Part shown: piece after piece, positions 1 to 11,350 of the stretch
Layout of the letters: every line of letters begins with the position of its first letter
Position numbering within the stretch: position 1 is the stretch's first letter
NCBI GenBank assembly: GCA_903632075.3
Contig: CAHIKZ030004549.1
Span: 291,001-355,000 of the forward strand
Direction of reading: 5' to 3'
Source of the DNA: Acanthosepion pharaonis
Taxonomy: Eukaryota > Mollusca > Cephalopoda > Sepiida > Sepiidae
DNA length: 64,000 nt
Notes under the pieces: generated by a model
Databases searched by the model: none
What the model was told of the DNA's origin: nothing
Seen by the model: only the letters and a program-made list of their open reading frames with translations
Program-made: the position numbers and the translations under genes

Positions 1-205
1 ACAGTTATTGATTGGAAGTGGAGATGCTAAGCTGAATTCAAATTCCATCTTAGTTTGTTGCATTAAATTTCATGCTAATGCTCTTTTATGAAAGTCATAA
101 TCCATCTCTTCTTCACCTCTCCCACATTCTATGGGTTAAATAGCAGACTTGACTCAGCTCCTGGCAGCATAGCCGTCTCAGAGAATCTCTGAATTCAAAA
201 CCACT
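1..205 (+). repeat. SINE copy, family 1 body
   Basis: This copy shares a body with at least six other places in the window (365-600, 13705-13900, 27030-27290, 28690-28830, 44725-44965, 61345-61510). The shared order is: a 'gaattcaaattcc' B-box-like stretch, a 'cttttatgaaagtcat' type segment, a 'ctcttcttc' pyrimidine run, 'atgggttaaatagcag', then 'ctctgaattcaaaacc'. The order and spacing are seen directly. That it is a tRNA-derived retroposon is inferred from the weak B box and from better copies elsewhere. The left edge is cut by the window. Confidence 0.5.
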
Positions 206-364
206 TTATTTAATCTGCTAGGAATGTTTTAATTCTTCTCATTTCTTGTGCAATCTTGATAATAACAGCTGTGAAAAAAAAATTAATTTCATTATGTTCT
301 TTTAAAAAGAGAAGCAATTATTTATTTTCTAAAATTTTGACATTAGCTGCTTTTTATAATTTCT

Positions 365-600
365 CTATTGGGTAGTGTAGCTGATATTGATGTGTAAAGT
401 GGAAGTGGTGAACCACATTCAAATTCTGGGTAAGTCTGTTCTCTTCACTTTCGCATCAATACCCTTGGGAACAGCATGAATCCGTTTCTTCTACCCCACC
501 ACCAACTAGAAAATAAATAACAGGGTAGACTGTATTCTCTGGCCTTAAGTGGCAATCTAAAAGAAAGAAAAATCAAATTCAAAACTATGACGAATGGAAC
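365..600 (+). repeat. SINE copy, family 1 body
   Basis: A second, more diverged copy of the repeat at 1-205. It has a B-box-like 'cattcaaattctgg' near 417, 'aatacccttgggaacagcat' near 460, a pyrimidine-rich stretch, 'aaataacagggtagact' near 515 and 'aaattcaaaac' near 575. It lies in the same orientation as its neighbour. No target duplication is obvious. Confidence 0.5.
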
Positions 601-1134
601 TGGAACCACTCCCTTGTCTTATATAATATAGAAAAGGAAGCTGTGGAGAAGACAACAAAAAACTGCTCCAAATTCAAAACTGTGAAGAAAACAACAGAGA
701 AAGCACTGTACTATCTTTCCTCTTGTTAAAACTGAGGTTTTTACTATAAAAATTACATGACAATCTGTAGTTAACAACACAGCAGGAATACTGAGGCAAG
801 ACAAACAATAATTAAACCAATATCACGATAATAACTTTTACTATGACTGATTGAAAAGAACAAGGGAAATATCTTAGTTTACAAAGTTCACTCTATATAA
901 GGCCCAAAAATCATTCAAGGTAGAGAATTACTGAAGGTTGTTTTTTAAGCAGTAAGAGGCACAGTTTATGGAAATATGTCGGGAAGATAATGGTTACCTA
1001 TAGACTTGAACAGGTTAAGATTTTAGTAGTTGAGAAAGCATTCTCTTGGGAGTTGGTTCCACAAAGTTCATGGGAAGAAGCTGTTCAAGCAGAACTTATT
1101 TCTCCATGAAGAAATATGAAGGGAGTGGGGTTCC

Positions 1135-1375
1135 CCGTACAGTCACTGAAGTTAAACAACATTGAGCCTGATTGATTCCTAGATGGGTGACCACTTGGAA
1201 ATACCAAGCTTGGATGTGTAGGGATTTAATGGCTAATGGCTTGGAATTGTTAGTCGCAAACTGAGTTCCAATTTTAGTTTGGTTCATTATATTCCCTAAC
1301 ACAAAAATATCCTTGGCATGACTCTGCCTCTTCTCCCTCCAGCTATGGGTTCATTAGTAAGATTTCTATCACTAA
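1135..1375 (+). repeat. Chimeric 5S rRNA-tRNA SINE, copy 1
   Basis: Bases 1148-1218 match the 3' half of metazoan 5S rRNA, including 'gaagttaaacaac' and the internal control region segment 'ctagatgggtgacca'. A tRNA-like module follows directly: 'gggatttaatggctaatgg' (A-box-like, near 1220) and 'gagttccaatt' (B-box-like, 1264-1274). The SINE family 1 body comes next, with 'ccttggcatga' and 'ctccagctatgggt'. The order 5S, tRNA-like, shared body is the same as at 42955-43230. Chimeric 5S-tRNA SINEs such as AmnSINE1 are known from vertebrates. The 5S part has several substitutions, so it is not a functional 5S gene. Confidence 0.75.
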
Positions 1376-1929
1376 AAACATTATTATCTCCAAAACGAAT
1401 AAAATAAATAAAATTGTATACAAAATGTTTAGATTTTGGCTTTAACTAACCCATAATATTTGATGAAAATACTTTCCAGTAGACAAGCAGTCAGGCAAGT
1501 TTCAAATTCCATCCAGAGTTTTATATCAAAGTGGTTCATTAACATGAGTTCAAATGAAAGGTAACAATTACTACACACCTGGATAGATGAAGACCCCTCT
1601 CTGGTAAAATCCAATTTGTTTTTGTTTGTTTTTTTTTCTCCAGTAATCCTAATTAGCTCTATTTAACTGTAATTAATCACAGTTAAACCCCTTATTAACC
1701 TTACTTAACCCTAACCCCATTATTGACTGAATTTCTAGGATGAATTTCATCATTATGGTCCTCCCTGTTGAATATATCCCTTATTCTTGTTTAGTATTGC
1801 TTAGTACTGTTTTTTCTGTTCCCACTGAGTCTATATCATCAAATACATGGACAAGGTTTTAATCTGCTAGGCTTTTGTCCTATAGGACATTCCTGAGTTT
1901 AGAACTTGGAGTCTTAAACCTAAGCTGCC

Positions 1930-2345
1930 TGCTGCTGCATACTTGACTGCATTCATCAAAACTTCTTTCTTACTGTTGTTGCTGTAATTTCTCTTTAGTT
2001 ATTAATAGTTTTGATGTTGTTCTCATTTCTTTGCTAGGCCTATTGAAGAAGCCCTCGGAGCCTAGCAAAGGAACTGATTTATATTGATGTCTGATTCTCC
2101 AATATACTTCTCTGTCTAACATTTTTACTTCCTTCCGCAGGACTTGCAGACTACTCTTTTCTTTTTATTTATGATCAGCCATGCCTGATTTCATTGTCTT
2201 GACTCTAATTACAGTTTTTCAATGTTCCTCCAATCTTACTTTTGGAGGGTGGCTGCTTTCACCTTTATATTCTTTGCCACAACTATAAGGAATGGAATTA
2301 CCCACACTTCTTGGTAATGTTCTCTTCTGTGTTAGGTTTGACTTG
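1930..2345 (-). pseudogene. Penelope-like GIY-YIG domain remnant
   Basis: Read on the minus strand, with stops and frame breaks tolerated, the segment gives 'SCGKEYKGESSHPPKVRLEE', then 'MKSGMADH' and 'REVYWRIRH'. This is the spacing of a C-terminal GIY-YIG nuclease of Penelope-like type: Cys-Gly-Lys-X-Tyr, a Tyr-X-Gly pair, Arg-Leu-Glu-Glu-His, then a distal His and Trp-Arg-Ile-Arg. Several in-frame stops show it is dead. The family call rests on motif order only. Confidence 0.42.
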
Positions 2346-2443
2346 ACAGAGATTTCTCCATAGGGTTCAGCTGCTTCTGAATATTATCTTGATGTTTTAT
2401 GGACCACAGATCTTCTGAATCTTTTCCAAGAAGCCCTTACATA

Positions 2444-2463
2444 AGAGAGAGAGAGAGAGAGAG
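2444..2463. repeat. (GA)n microsatellite
   Basis: About ten GA dinucleotides, seen directly. Confidence 0.9.
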
Positions 2464-2652
2464 CGACCATAGCTGTTTTCTGGTCTTACACTTTAACATT
2501 TCAGTTTCTGACTGCAGATGATGATGCTATGTTTGCATAGTAATTGTTATTTTGAAGGGTACATTTGATGCTGATCATTTTGTGCTGGTATATGTCAGGG
2601 TCACCACTTATGCTTTTTGGATGATCCCTTTCTTTATGCTGTATGGGTGGCA

Positions 2653-2770
2653 GGACAAAAATTACGAGATATAGCTAAAAGACAAAATTTATTAAGAGCT
2701 ACAAAGGACAGAAAGTTGTGGAGAGCCATAATCACCCATGTCCTGAAGGGAGACAGCACAAAGAAGAAAT
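2653..2770 (+). pseudogene. RTE-like LINE, C-terminal tail
   Basis: The plus strand reads as 'KDRKLWRAIITHVLKGDST', the extreme C-terminus of an endonuclease-reverse transcriptase type LINE ORF. The same tail occurs at 4590-4620 (minus), 32300-32375 (plus) and 40830-40890 (plus). It sits just upstream of an unrelated LINE A 3' end, so two truncated retroposons abut here. The RTE assignment is from recalled family resemblance and is tentative. Confidence 0.55.
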
Positions 2771-2799
2771 AAAAAGGATAGCAAAAGCAACTTTAGTCT

Positions 2800-3250
2800 A
2801 CAATCGCTATCCGACAGACATGATGTGGCTTCCCTCTGTCTCTTCTACAACTATTTTCATGGCAACTGTTCTGACGAGCTACTTTCGCTGGTTCCCAGAC
2901 TGCATGAATTTAAGCGAACTACCAGGCTGGCATCTCGGTCCCACCCTTTCACTGTCAAAATGGTTAAATGTAACTGTCTCTTCTACTCAAACAGCTTCTT
3001 CTCTCACACTTCCCCTCTGTGGAACTTCCTTCCCCTTACTTGCTTCCCCGATTGCTATAATCTTCAAACATTTAAGTGTAATGTCAATCGACATCTTCTG
3101 ATACCTTGATCTTGTTCCCCGTCCTTCTCTGTATCTTTTCCTCTCTCATGCCTCTTTACTCTTGCTCCCACTCTCTGTAAACCCTTGTGTGCTAGTGGCA
3201 CCCCACCTTGCTTGGGGTGAATTGGTTAAAGAAAAAAAAAAAAAAAAAGC
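2800..3250 (+). mobile_element. LINE A 3' end (Jockey/CR1-like), 5'-truncated
   Basis: This encodes the C-terminus of a non-LTR retrotransposon ORF2: 'SLCLFYNYFHGNC', 'LVPRLHEFKRTTRLASRSH', then a region ending 'FKCNVNRHLLIP' at about 3109. A roughly 120-bp 3' UTR follows, with the family's 3' terminal motif 'ccttgcttggggtgaattg' and an A-rich tail at 3231-3248. At least ten other copies in this window share the C-terminal block or the 3' motif. Truncation at the 5' end is typical of target-primed reverse transcription. The reading frame is nearly open from 2825 to 3109, so the copy is fairly young. Confidence 0.82.
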
Positions 3251-3709
3251 AAGCCCATTCAAAATGACCTTCATTTCATGATTGGATTAAATCAAACAAA
3301 CATCCAGTAACACCGTAACCCTGGAACTTATGTAGAAGACCAACGTGACAGGCCCTTTCAAACATCTTTGAGATATCTAGAGCCACAGCTTAAGCTTCAC
3401 CATTATTATCAAGAGCTTGATATACATATTCAGTGATAGCCATTACTAAAGAAGTGCTGATTTTAGTGTTTTATCTTGACCTGGACCCAAAATAAAAAAA
3501 AGAGCTAGCCTCTTGAGATTCACATATACCCAATAGCTGAAAAAGAGGTTTCTGCTATTGGTGTTGACAGTCATCACAGTAAAAAAAAGATTTTTCTTGA
3601 ACACCTCTAAACTAAAAAATACACAAGACATTGAAAAGGATGTGGTTAAACTTACTCAAAAATATTTCTACAAAGATTTCTAATATAACAACCTATTCAG
3701 CTTAAAAAT
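3251..3709. other. No gene recognised
   Basis: AT-rich unique-looking sequence between the LINE A tail and a perfect inverted repeat. The short minus-strand frame at 3446-3631 has no recognisable domain. Confidence 0.5.
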
Positions 3710-3831
3710 AATAAAAATACTTATATTTTTATATTTAAAAACCTTTGTAGCATTTTTCTTTGTTGTGGGTTGATTCAAATTTGCAACATGCTACAAAGGT
3801 TTTTAAATATAAAAATATAAGTATTTTTATT
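3710..3831. repeat. Perfect inverted repeat, 43-bp arms
   Basis: Bases 3710-3752 are the exact reverse complement of 3789-3831, with a 36-base loop between them. The arms contain the stretch 'aaaacctttgtagca'. No transposon coding or target duplication was seen, so it is a foldback or palindromic MITE remnant. A transcript from either strand would form a stable hairpin. Confidence 0.9.
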
Positions 3832-4589
3832 TACATGTTTTTTTTAACTAAATTTTTCTCTGTGCATATGAGTGTTAAAGTTCTTGCATTAAAGTTCCTT
3901 GTTTGTATCTGTTAAGATAAAAAGAAATGTGACTTCTCCGCATGTAAATATTAAAAAAAGACAAGGAAGAAAGTGTGGGGGAAAAGTGTAAGTGTCAAAT
4001 AGTGTAGTGAGGAAGAGTATTGCATGTCATGTTGCTAGATGAGGAAGTGAGGTGAATGAGTAAAGGAATTTCTTTGAATCTGATGCATCATGAACTGCTG
4101 TCATATGTTACCATCTCTATCTCCTCACTGTTTTTGTCCATCTAGAGACTTTACTTAAATAACCTTCAAAGGGATCACAAAGCATTTTTTTTATTGTTGG
4201 CAGGAATGCAACCCATTGGTTGAAAAATGTTAAATATGTATTTTCAAAGGATTAATTTATTAACTGGAAGGATGTGTGAATCCCCCAACTCAGAAACTAT
4301 TTTTTTTCTCATTTAATGATCAACTGTCTTAGTGTTTATTTCTGTCTTCACTCCACAGATCTGTAGACCTATAGATTAGACAGGATTCCACTTTCGGTTT
4401 TGAATTCTAAGTTTTCTGACTCTTAGACTGATTGCCAAATCTGTTCTTCTATTTTATCTATAGTTGGGACATGGAAGAGCGATTTCTTCATACCGTTCCA
4501 AAGAGGAAATTGCGGAGTAAGCACAAAAACTGTCTCAGCAGGAATTTGAACTCAGTTTATCAATTCTATATTTTTTCTATCTTCTTCTT

Positions 4590-4920
4590 CTATGTACTGT
4601 CTTCCTTCATGATATAGGTGATCGTGGCTCTCCACATATTCCTATCTATTTTTCCACTTTTGCTAAGGCTCCACTCTAATTCTGCCATCCATTTACACAA
4701 ACTCTCTCTCTTGCCTTTACTATTTCCTGTGAGGATTAAGTTTTCCAAGCCCTCCTTCCTCATTATGTGTCCAAGGAATTTCAGCTGTATTTTCCTGATT
4801 TTGAGTAGAAGTGTTCTTTCTGTTGCCATTTTCTTTAAGACTTCTTTGTTGATTACTCAAACTGTCCATAGAATTTTCAGTATCCTTCTGTAGAACCACA
4901 TTTCTGCTGCCTTCAAGTTT
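4590..4920 (-). pseudogene. RTE-like LINE, C-terminal domain
   Basis: The minus strand reads 'LKFLGHIMRKEGLENLILTG' followed by 'GKRESLCKWMAEL' and ends 'WRATITYIMKEDST'. Upstream, around 4850-4905, 'YRRILKIL' continues the same ORF. This is the C-terminal region, after the reverse transcriptase, of an endonuclease-reverse transcriptase LINE. Frame breaks and the missing polymerase show it is a dead fragment. Related fragments lie at 2653, 31585, 32110, 40615 and 50161. Confidence 0.7.
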
Positions 4921-5009
4921 TGTTTACCTCATCCATGGGGAAATTGTCCACTGTTATTAAATATTAAGCTTAAAATTATTGATAAATATTTCTTATTTGG
5001 GGTTCTTCA

Positions 5010-5215
5010 ACATGATGTAATGGTTAATAAATTTGTCTCACTAGGTCATTAACAACAGAGTCATGAGTTTGATTGCCACTTGGTGCTCCCTATTTTCGGC
5101 CTTGTGCCACATCTAAGCTATGATTAGTAAATCATTTTACAACTGAATATACATGCGGCCTTGTGCCACACATCTAAGCAACACTTAGTAAATCACTGAA
5201 TATGTTTTATTTCCT
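5010..5215 (+). repeat. tRNA-derived SINE, family 2
   Basis: The A-box-like 'gatgtaatggttaataaat' at 5014-5032 and B-box-like 'gagtttgattgcca' near 5069 are spaced as in a tRNA. They are followed by the family body 'cggccttgtgccacatctaagc'. The block containing that body is duplicated in tandem (near 5097 and 5157, about 60 bp apart). Matching minus-strand copies lie at 5340-5465 and 39175-39300. tRNA-derived SINEs are well known from octopus. Confidence 0.65.
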
Positions 5216-5339
5216 AATCGTAGTCTGGTACAAGGCCAGTAATGTGAAGCCTCCAGAACAACAGTTATCAAACCTAGTGATATTGCTTGCAAAAGTAATA
5301 CGCTCAGCTGGTGTATCATCTATTCATGACAAAATCCCT

Positions 5340-5465
5340 AAATGCATTTTTTTAGTCTAGCTAAGCCGCTGTTGTGATGGCACCTAGTGAGGATCGAACT
5401 AATGATGTGGGAGACGAGGTTTTATCCCCATAATGTTATTATCTACCGTGTACATTAGCAGCAGA
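5340..5465 (-). repeat. tRNA-derived SINE, family 2
   Basis: On the minus strand an A-box-like 'ggtagataataacattatgg' is followed by a B box 'agttcgatcctcac' and 'taggtgccatcac'. It lies about 130 bp from the plus-strand copy at 5010-5215, facing it, so the two could pair. Confidence 0.55.
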
Positions 5466-8400
5466 GTAGTGAGTGTCCGTGTCCAGGAAAGCCAAAGTTT
5501 TCAATAATACAGAACTGTAAACAAGCACGCCCGCTACACTTCGAAGATTGTGTCACGTCATTCCTTTTCCTTCCCATAAGTAAGTTGACAATTGTTTTGA
5601 AATAAGCATAGCTAAAAATAGATAGTGCGACTTTTATACCCGAATATCGAAGCTTAAAAAAAAAACCCAAAAAACAAAAAAAAACTATCGATAAATCCGA
5701 GACCTCTGACTGAATTAACGTGAATTTTACATTTACTTTGTAATTTAAATGTAGATTTCATTTTTGAGGAAGTTTTTTCTTTTTCTTTTGGGAAACAAAC
5801 CTCACCGACCTAGGACAGAGTTTCACCCTCTTTTTGGTTGCTAGATAACAGTGACAAGTGGCAGCACAATTCTTGTCTGTCGTCTTTACAAATCTGCCGG
5901 GTTGAACCATACGTTGGTTGCATTTTTACGCCCAGTCTTCCTCTTACAACTGAGTACAATTTAATGACTGCTAGAAGTGGTTTGTGTGCGATCACACACG
6001 GTTTTTCCTCCTCTTCTTCTTTCTTTAACAACAACACCTATGCAACTCGTACAACATCGAAGAAATAGAATTTAAAACTGACAAGTACTTCTTTTCTCTT
6101 CTCTTTCTTTCTTATTCCCTCTCCACGAAGAGCACTTTTTTCGGGGATAAACAGGACTAAATGGGTCCTCTGTTTCGTTAAAAAAAAAAAAAAAATGTCA
6201 TTTACTTTTCTTTTAGTTTTGTACGAGTGAAAATAATATTTAAAACAAAAGCAAAACAAGAATTGCTGGACTTTTCGTATACTGAGGAATATATATGTTT
6301 GGCTAATAATTTCTTATGAGATAATAAACAACACTAGTTACTTTTAAAGACAGTCAAGTAAAATGCGTAACACGGGGTGAAAGTTGCCCTGAGTGTGGAG
6401 GAGATTTTTTTTTTTTTTTACAGCACCGGGAATAATTTTACAAATTTTAAACCAAGGAAACCAAACAAGTAAGTAAGTGTGAAATTACTTTTATTACCGA
6501 TCTTTTTATTTCGTTATTGCCGTCGGCTTTAAACTGAATAAAGTACGACCGAAAGAATCAAGTTTCGTTTGCTTAACATTTATTTTTCTGTCGCTTTTCG
6601 GCAGAAAGAAAAAAAAAAAAGTATATGCGTTTTTATGGTCTGTTTTTCTATTCTAGTTTATCATATTTCACAATAAACAGGTTCTTAAACTTTTGACACT
6701 ATTATTCTTAATACCTAGCTTATTATGAGAAGTACATTTAAAAAAAAAATATTTGTTCATCTTCCTTCAAATTTTTATCATGGTCAATTCAGACTTAAAA
6801 CATAACAAACATTGTAAAAGGGTATAAAATATCTACTAGAGAATCAATAAAATAACTTTTTACATGAGTTTCGGTTGGATACACGTACAGGCTACACGGG
6901 CACATTTACAAGAAACGGGAGATCTTCTTGGATCACGTGCCCACATTAAAATCAAGCTTGTAAAAAAAAATAGAAACACAAACTTCATTCATCGTCTGAA
7001 GTTAACCGCGGTATTTTAGCTGTCTTAGGTAGCGTATCGACATTTCTTATGAGTTTGACTCTAAAAAATGCTGTCAAAAGTTTAACGCAAGGCATATCCC
7101 GATCCGTATATATACTATAAAAATAGTAGAGAGATGCTTCCTGTTAAGAAATGTTGAGAATTTAGTTGATGTAGTCGCGGTTTCAGTTCCCCACATTTTA
7201 AAAAAAAAAACAAAAAAAACTCCTCCTGAATTGCTTTCTTTTTATCAACAAGTCCGTGTATTCCTCCAGAAGAAAGAAAGAAAAAAATACTGAAACCTTA
7301 CGTATCAGAATTTTAGGTGTGATCAGTTTTCCAAATCTAAGCAAAGTACCTTTCTTTGCATATTTTCCAACGGAAAGTCGCCCACGACCCCAAGGAAGCA
7401 CTTGTGTTCAAGATGGGCTTTTAGTTCTGTTTTTGTTTTTTTGTTTTTTTTTGACGACCATTTCTTACCCCTTTAAATTTAATCAGTAAATAATGTCTAG
7501 AATTCCTTATTTTAAAACGAGAATTGTGTGTAGTCTTTTTTTCCCCGATTTTTTTTTTATTTTAGATTGGCTATTTTATTATTCAATAAATTAAATTTAT
7601 AAATACAACGCAGAAAACCTTTTTCTTTTTCCTTGTTTTGTTTTGTTTTTATTACAAGTCATTTCTTAGTGTTGAATTTCAGATTTGTTTTTTGCTTTTT
7701 ATATTTGTTTTATTTAATCAACTTCATGCTATATGTGTGGTGAGAAGATTTTAAAAAAAAATTCATGTATATTTGGCAAATCATCACTTAGTAAAAAAAG
7801 AACAAAACACTGCCAATAATAATTTAAATTAAAATAATGATTATATATCAACGATATCTGTCGTTTCTCTCTTTATTTAAAAGAAATAATTATACATTTT
7901 TTTTATTCGTTTTTTTTTTTCTCTCTCCACGTGTGAGATGTTTTTTGTTTCTTCGCCAAGAAAAAAAATGTGTTCAAACAGTTACAATTAATTTACTGTA
8001 CATTTATGTTGAACTATTTTTTTGGCAAACACGTGTGGTAGCTGGTAATTCTCGCAGAAGATCAAGTAGCAACAAGTCTCCGTATTATTTTTTTTTGCGA
8101 ATTTTAGTATTGCATTGCGTTTTACAGGGGTAATACTTTTTAACCGTTATTTTTTACTTATTATTTTTTTTTATTTTTACTTATTTTTTTTTATTTTTAT
8201 TTATTTATTTATTTCAAAGATTCTGGAGTGTTCCAGGCGCATCAGTGATATGATTACAAAGTGTCACTTACTTAGTAGATACTTTCTTTCTTTTCTTTTT
8301 TTTAAATTGCAAGAACTTGGTGTGTAAAATTCCAAGATTCAATTTTTAGTTTTACCTTCTTAGCTTTTTTATTTGCATAGATTTTTTTTTTTAAATTTTA

Positions 8401-9334
8401 TTTTAGGAATGCTGAAATTTTTATATTTATTTATTTTTACGATTTTATACTCTACATTTGAATTTGTTTAAAAAATATTTATTTTGCGTTTGCCAGGGCC
8501 TTTGAAACCATTTCAATTTGTCCAATTCTCCACACTGCAGCCTTTCATCAATTTTTTTTAATGCCATTTAAATTGACGGTCTTTCGCAGACACAAGGACA
8601 ATAAACAACACGGACAAATAACTTATTTATTACTTAAATTGAGGACAGTATCTGGGGTAGGGATGTGGGAAGGAATATAGTGTTGCAGACGTCTTTCCCG
8701 GGGGTGGGATGGTTTTCATCACGTTGAAATCGACTTCATAGTTTTTGTCTTCATTCGATTTCGAATATATCACTGCCACCCGTTCAGCTTAAACACATAA
8801 TTATTCGTGTATAATACTCTGGGCCATCAAATTCTGTGGAAAATATCTCGTGTATAATACGTAATGATTTTTTTTCTTCATTTTTTTTTTTTTAACATCT
8901 GCTTAACTCTCCATCCGATTTATATCTACTAGAAATTACATTATTTTGAAATAAAATCTACACTTTTTAAATTTACGGTGTGTTTTAGACCGCCCGGCCA
9001 CAGAGTAAGTGAACTTTGCTAGGCTGTTACACAGAGTAAAAACAAACGCACGTACATGTTTATACAAAAAGGCAACAAGCTGACGAGAAAAATAAGCTAA
9101 CATTAGAAAGGAAAAAAATAAACATATTCCAGTGACTATTACTCTGTCGCGACGTCAAAGAGAAGTGGGCATTACATTTTTGAGGAAGAAGGATAAGATG
9201 ACTCTGTGGTCGTCAAGATCGAAGAGAAACGCATCTGCGTTGACAACGTCAATGAAACCGTTATGATATTTCTTTTACGGACTGCGATTAAGCAATTATA
9301 TTTATCTGTTGATGGTCTCAGCTATTTCTTTTTT
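5466..9334. other. AT-rich stretch, no gene recognised
   Basis: Homopolymer A and T runs dominate (for example 6181-6195, 8385-8400). Patches with ordinary base composition and CpGs occur near 5460-5640, 5860-6010, 6840-7020 and 8590-9290. None gave a domain, splice-bounded exon, rRNA or tRNA that I can support. The short frames at 5810-6068 and 7198-7489 read through A/T tracts and show no motif. An LTR or promoter role for the 8590-9290 patch is possible but unproven. Confidence 0.4.
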
Positions 9335-9500
9335 TTTTTTAATTCACACCACGCAAGGCTATATTACTAAGATTCAAGGGGTTAACTTTTACTGTGAATG
9401 AAACAATGAAAAGACAGAAGGAAACGGAAAACTAATCCTAAACAGAAAACAAGGGATAGGTCTTTACTCCAGTTCAAAAGACCAAGGAGGAGTGTGAACT
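9335..9500 (-). mobile_element. LINE 3'-terminal fragment
   Basis: The plus strand starts with a T tract and 'aattcacaccacgcaagg', the reverse complement of the LINE 3' motif. Next come 'aactaatcctaaacagaaaa' and 'caagggataggt'. The same 3' UTR block occurs at 54600-54810 (minus) and twice at 35755-36095 (plus). Confidence 0.6.
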
Positions 9501-9825
9501 GGATGATTTTGTTTGTAATACATTTCCTTTTCTCATTATGGTACTTCGTCCTCCGTTCATTTATGCAAACATGTTCTCTTTCTTTCTCTGATTCTCTTTT
9601 GTCTTTGTTGTGTCATGTGAGTGTTAACATCTCCGAGCCTTCTTTTCTCAAGTGTCCCTAAAATTTTGGCAGCCTCATTATTTTTGGGGGTATTCTTTCT
9701 CTCTAAAACATCTGTTGCCATGTCCATAATAGTTGCTTATTTCGTCCACTTTAGAGCAAACAAGAAAATTGGTAAGAACTTCAAAGAAATATATTTATTA
9801 AAATTGAACTTTTTTCTTCTTTTTT

Positions 9826-9848
9826 CTTTTTTTTTTTTTTTTTTTTTA
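9826..9848. repeat. T homopolymer
   Basis: A run of about 22 T. Confidence 0.85.
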
Positions 9849-9934
9849 ATGGTTTTCTCAATCATTCCACATACATAGATTTTCTATCTGAATATCTGGG
9901 ATGAGGAGTTATTATTCAAACTATATGCAGACTA

Positions 9935-10020
9935 TTATCATCACTTTTGTTGTTTTCATCACTTGGAGCCCATTTAGTGGCATTGTCTTGATTGGGGTGA
10001 ATTGAAAAAAAAAAAAAAAA
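9935..10020 (+). mobile_element. LINE 3'-end fragment with A tail
   Basis: 'cacttggagcccatttagt' and 'cattgtcttgattggggtga' are followed by about 17 A. This is the last 85 bp of a LINE 3' UTR. It abuts a minus-strand LINE A fragment beginning near 10040, tail to tail. Confidence 0.55.
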
Positions 10021-10039
10021 AAATTTGCATTCAAATCAA

Positions 10040-10265
10040 ACTTTCTTTTTTTAATCTTTTCACCCCATGCAAGGCAATAAAGTCACTAAGATGCAAGAGA
10101 TCACAGAAATGAACTGAGAAACCGTTTTTTGAGGAAAAAGGACAATAGGAAGAATGACAAGTTACATTGAATTCAAATTTTTATAGGTTCTAGTTGACAG
10201 TAAATCAAGAAGCTGGAAGAGAGTTCTATAGATGAGAAGCAACTAGTACATATATGCAAAGATAT
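10040..10265 (-). mobile_element. LINE A 3' UTR and C-terminus fragment
   Basis: The plus strand shows a T tract, 'cttttcaccccatgcaagg', 'taaagtcactaagatgcaag', and further on 'ttacattgaattcaaattt' and 'gaagctggaagagagttc'. This is the reverse complement of the order in LINE A copies at 30530 and 51535. Confidence 0.6.
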
Positions 10266-10384
10266 AGACATATGTAGACAAGATTTTAATGTTTCATATA
10301 AACTTCATTGCAACTTCATTATTTTTTTTCCCCCTTCTCATTTTTCTATGCTAATTTTATTACAAATTAAATAATTCTGGAAGG

Positions 10385-11350
10385 AATCCACCTAAGTGCC
10401 TACTCCAATCATTAGTGAATATCTATGTGGATGATACAACAGTTTATAGGTGTACCTCCAAAAATCTCAATGACAAGAACCTAGCAGCTCATCTCTCCTC
10501 TAGTCTCACTCAGGTGGCTCAATGGGGGAAGGACTTTCTTGTGAAATCCAATAGATCCCAAAACAAATTAGTAACATTCTACCACCACCAAGCAGGTTGT
10601 GAACTTTCACCTGGCATGATAGATGGGTGGTCTCACATGAAGGCTCCTAGCCTTGAACATCTATTAGGACTCAAACTTACCCCCAGACATCAAAGGTAAC
10701 TTGTATATATAATCTATTGCTAAAGATTCTGAAAAGATGTTTGGTTCATCCCCCCCCGCCTCCAGTAAGTATCTGACTCCTCCTATCTTTACAAGAACCA
10801 GATCACACCAAAAATGGAGTATTGCTGACCTGTTTGGGCTGGAGCTGCCCAGTCTTCACTCACCTGTCTTGATAGAGTTCAAAAGTGTCTACATGGACTC
10901 GTGGGTAATTCATTATTTTCCACCTTACAACTCATTTCCCACAGACAAAATATTGTGAGCTTCTCACTACTCTGTCATTATTTCCATGGCATAAACTACA
11001 TTCCTCAACCCTGACCTTTGTAACTGGGACCCACAAGGATGAATCATCCTCATTTCCCTTTGTATACCATTAATAAGGAAGAAGTTCCACTCAGAGAGCT
11101 TTTTCCCCAAGAACAGCTGCTTTGTGGAACAGACTCCCAGAAGGATGTTTTCCCTATCACTACAATTTTGACATTATATAACTCTATGGTTAAACGTTAT
11201 CTTTACTGTATAGCCCCATGAACTTCACTTTTTGCCTTTTCTTGCACTCGTACAACACCATACAATAATCTTCTTCCTTGAGTAGCTCTTAGTCCTTGTA
11301 TTGGATGAAAATTAGTATATAAAAATATATATAAAAATAAGAGGTAAACA
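10385..11350 (+). pseudogene. LINE B reverse transcriptase C-terminal half
   Basis: The segment begins in the palm domain with 'NIYVDDTTVYRCTS' (YVDD catalytic box, near 10418-10444) and continues to 'VAQWGKDFLVKSN'. After frame breaks it reads 'KMEYC' and 'PVWAGAAQSSLTCLDRVQKC' (10815-10885), then 'SLLCHYFHGINYIP' and a tail to a stop near 11221. The order is palm, thumb-like region and C-terminal domain of a CR1/Jockey-group LINE. LINE B is a different family from LINE A: the motif 'PVWAGAAQSSL' replaces 'IWSGAPVIYL'. Several stops and frameshifts show it is inactive. The A/T-rich 11280-11345 may be its 3' UTR. Confidence 0.75.

Noticed and set aside
1148..1218. Functional 5S rRNA gene
   Set aside because: Only the 3' half is present, with substitutions, and it is fused to a tRNA-like module.
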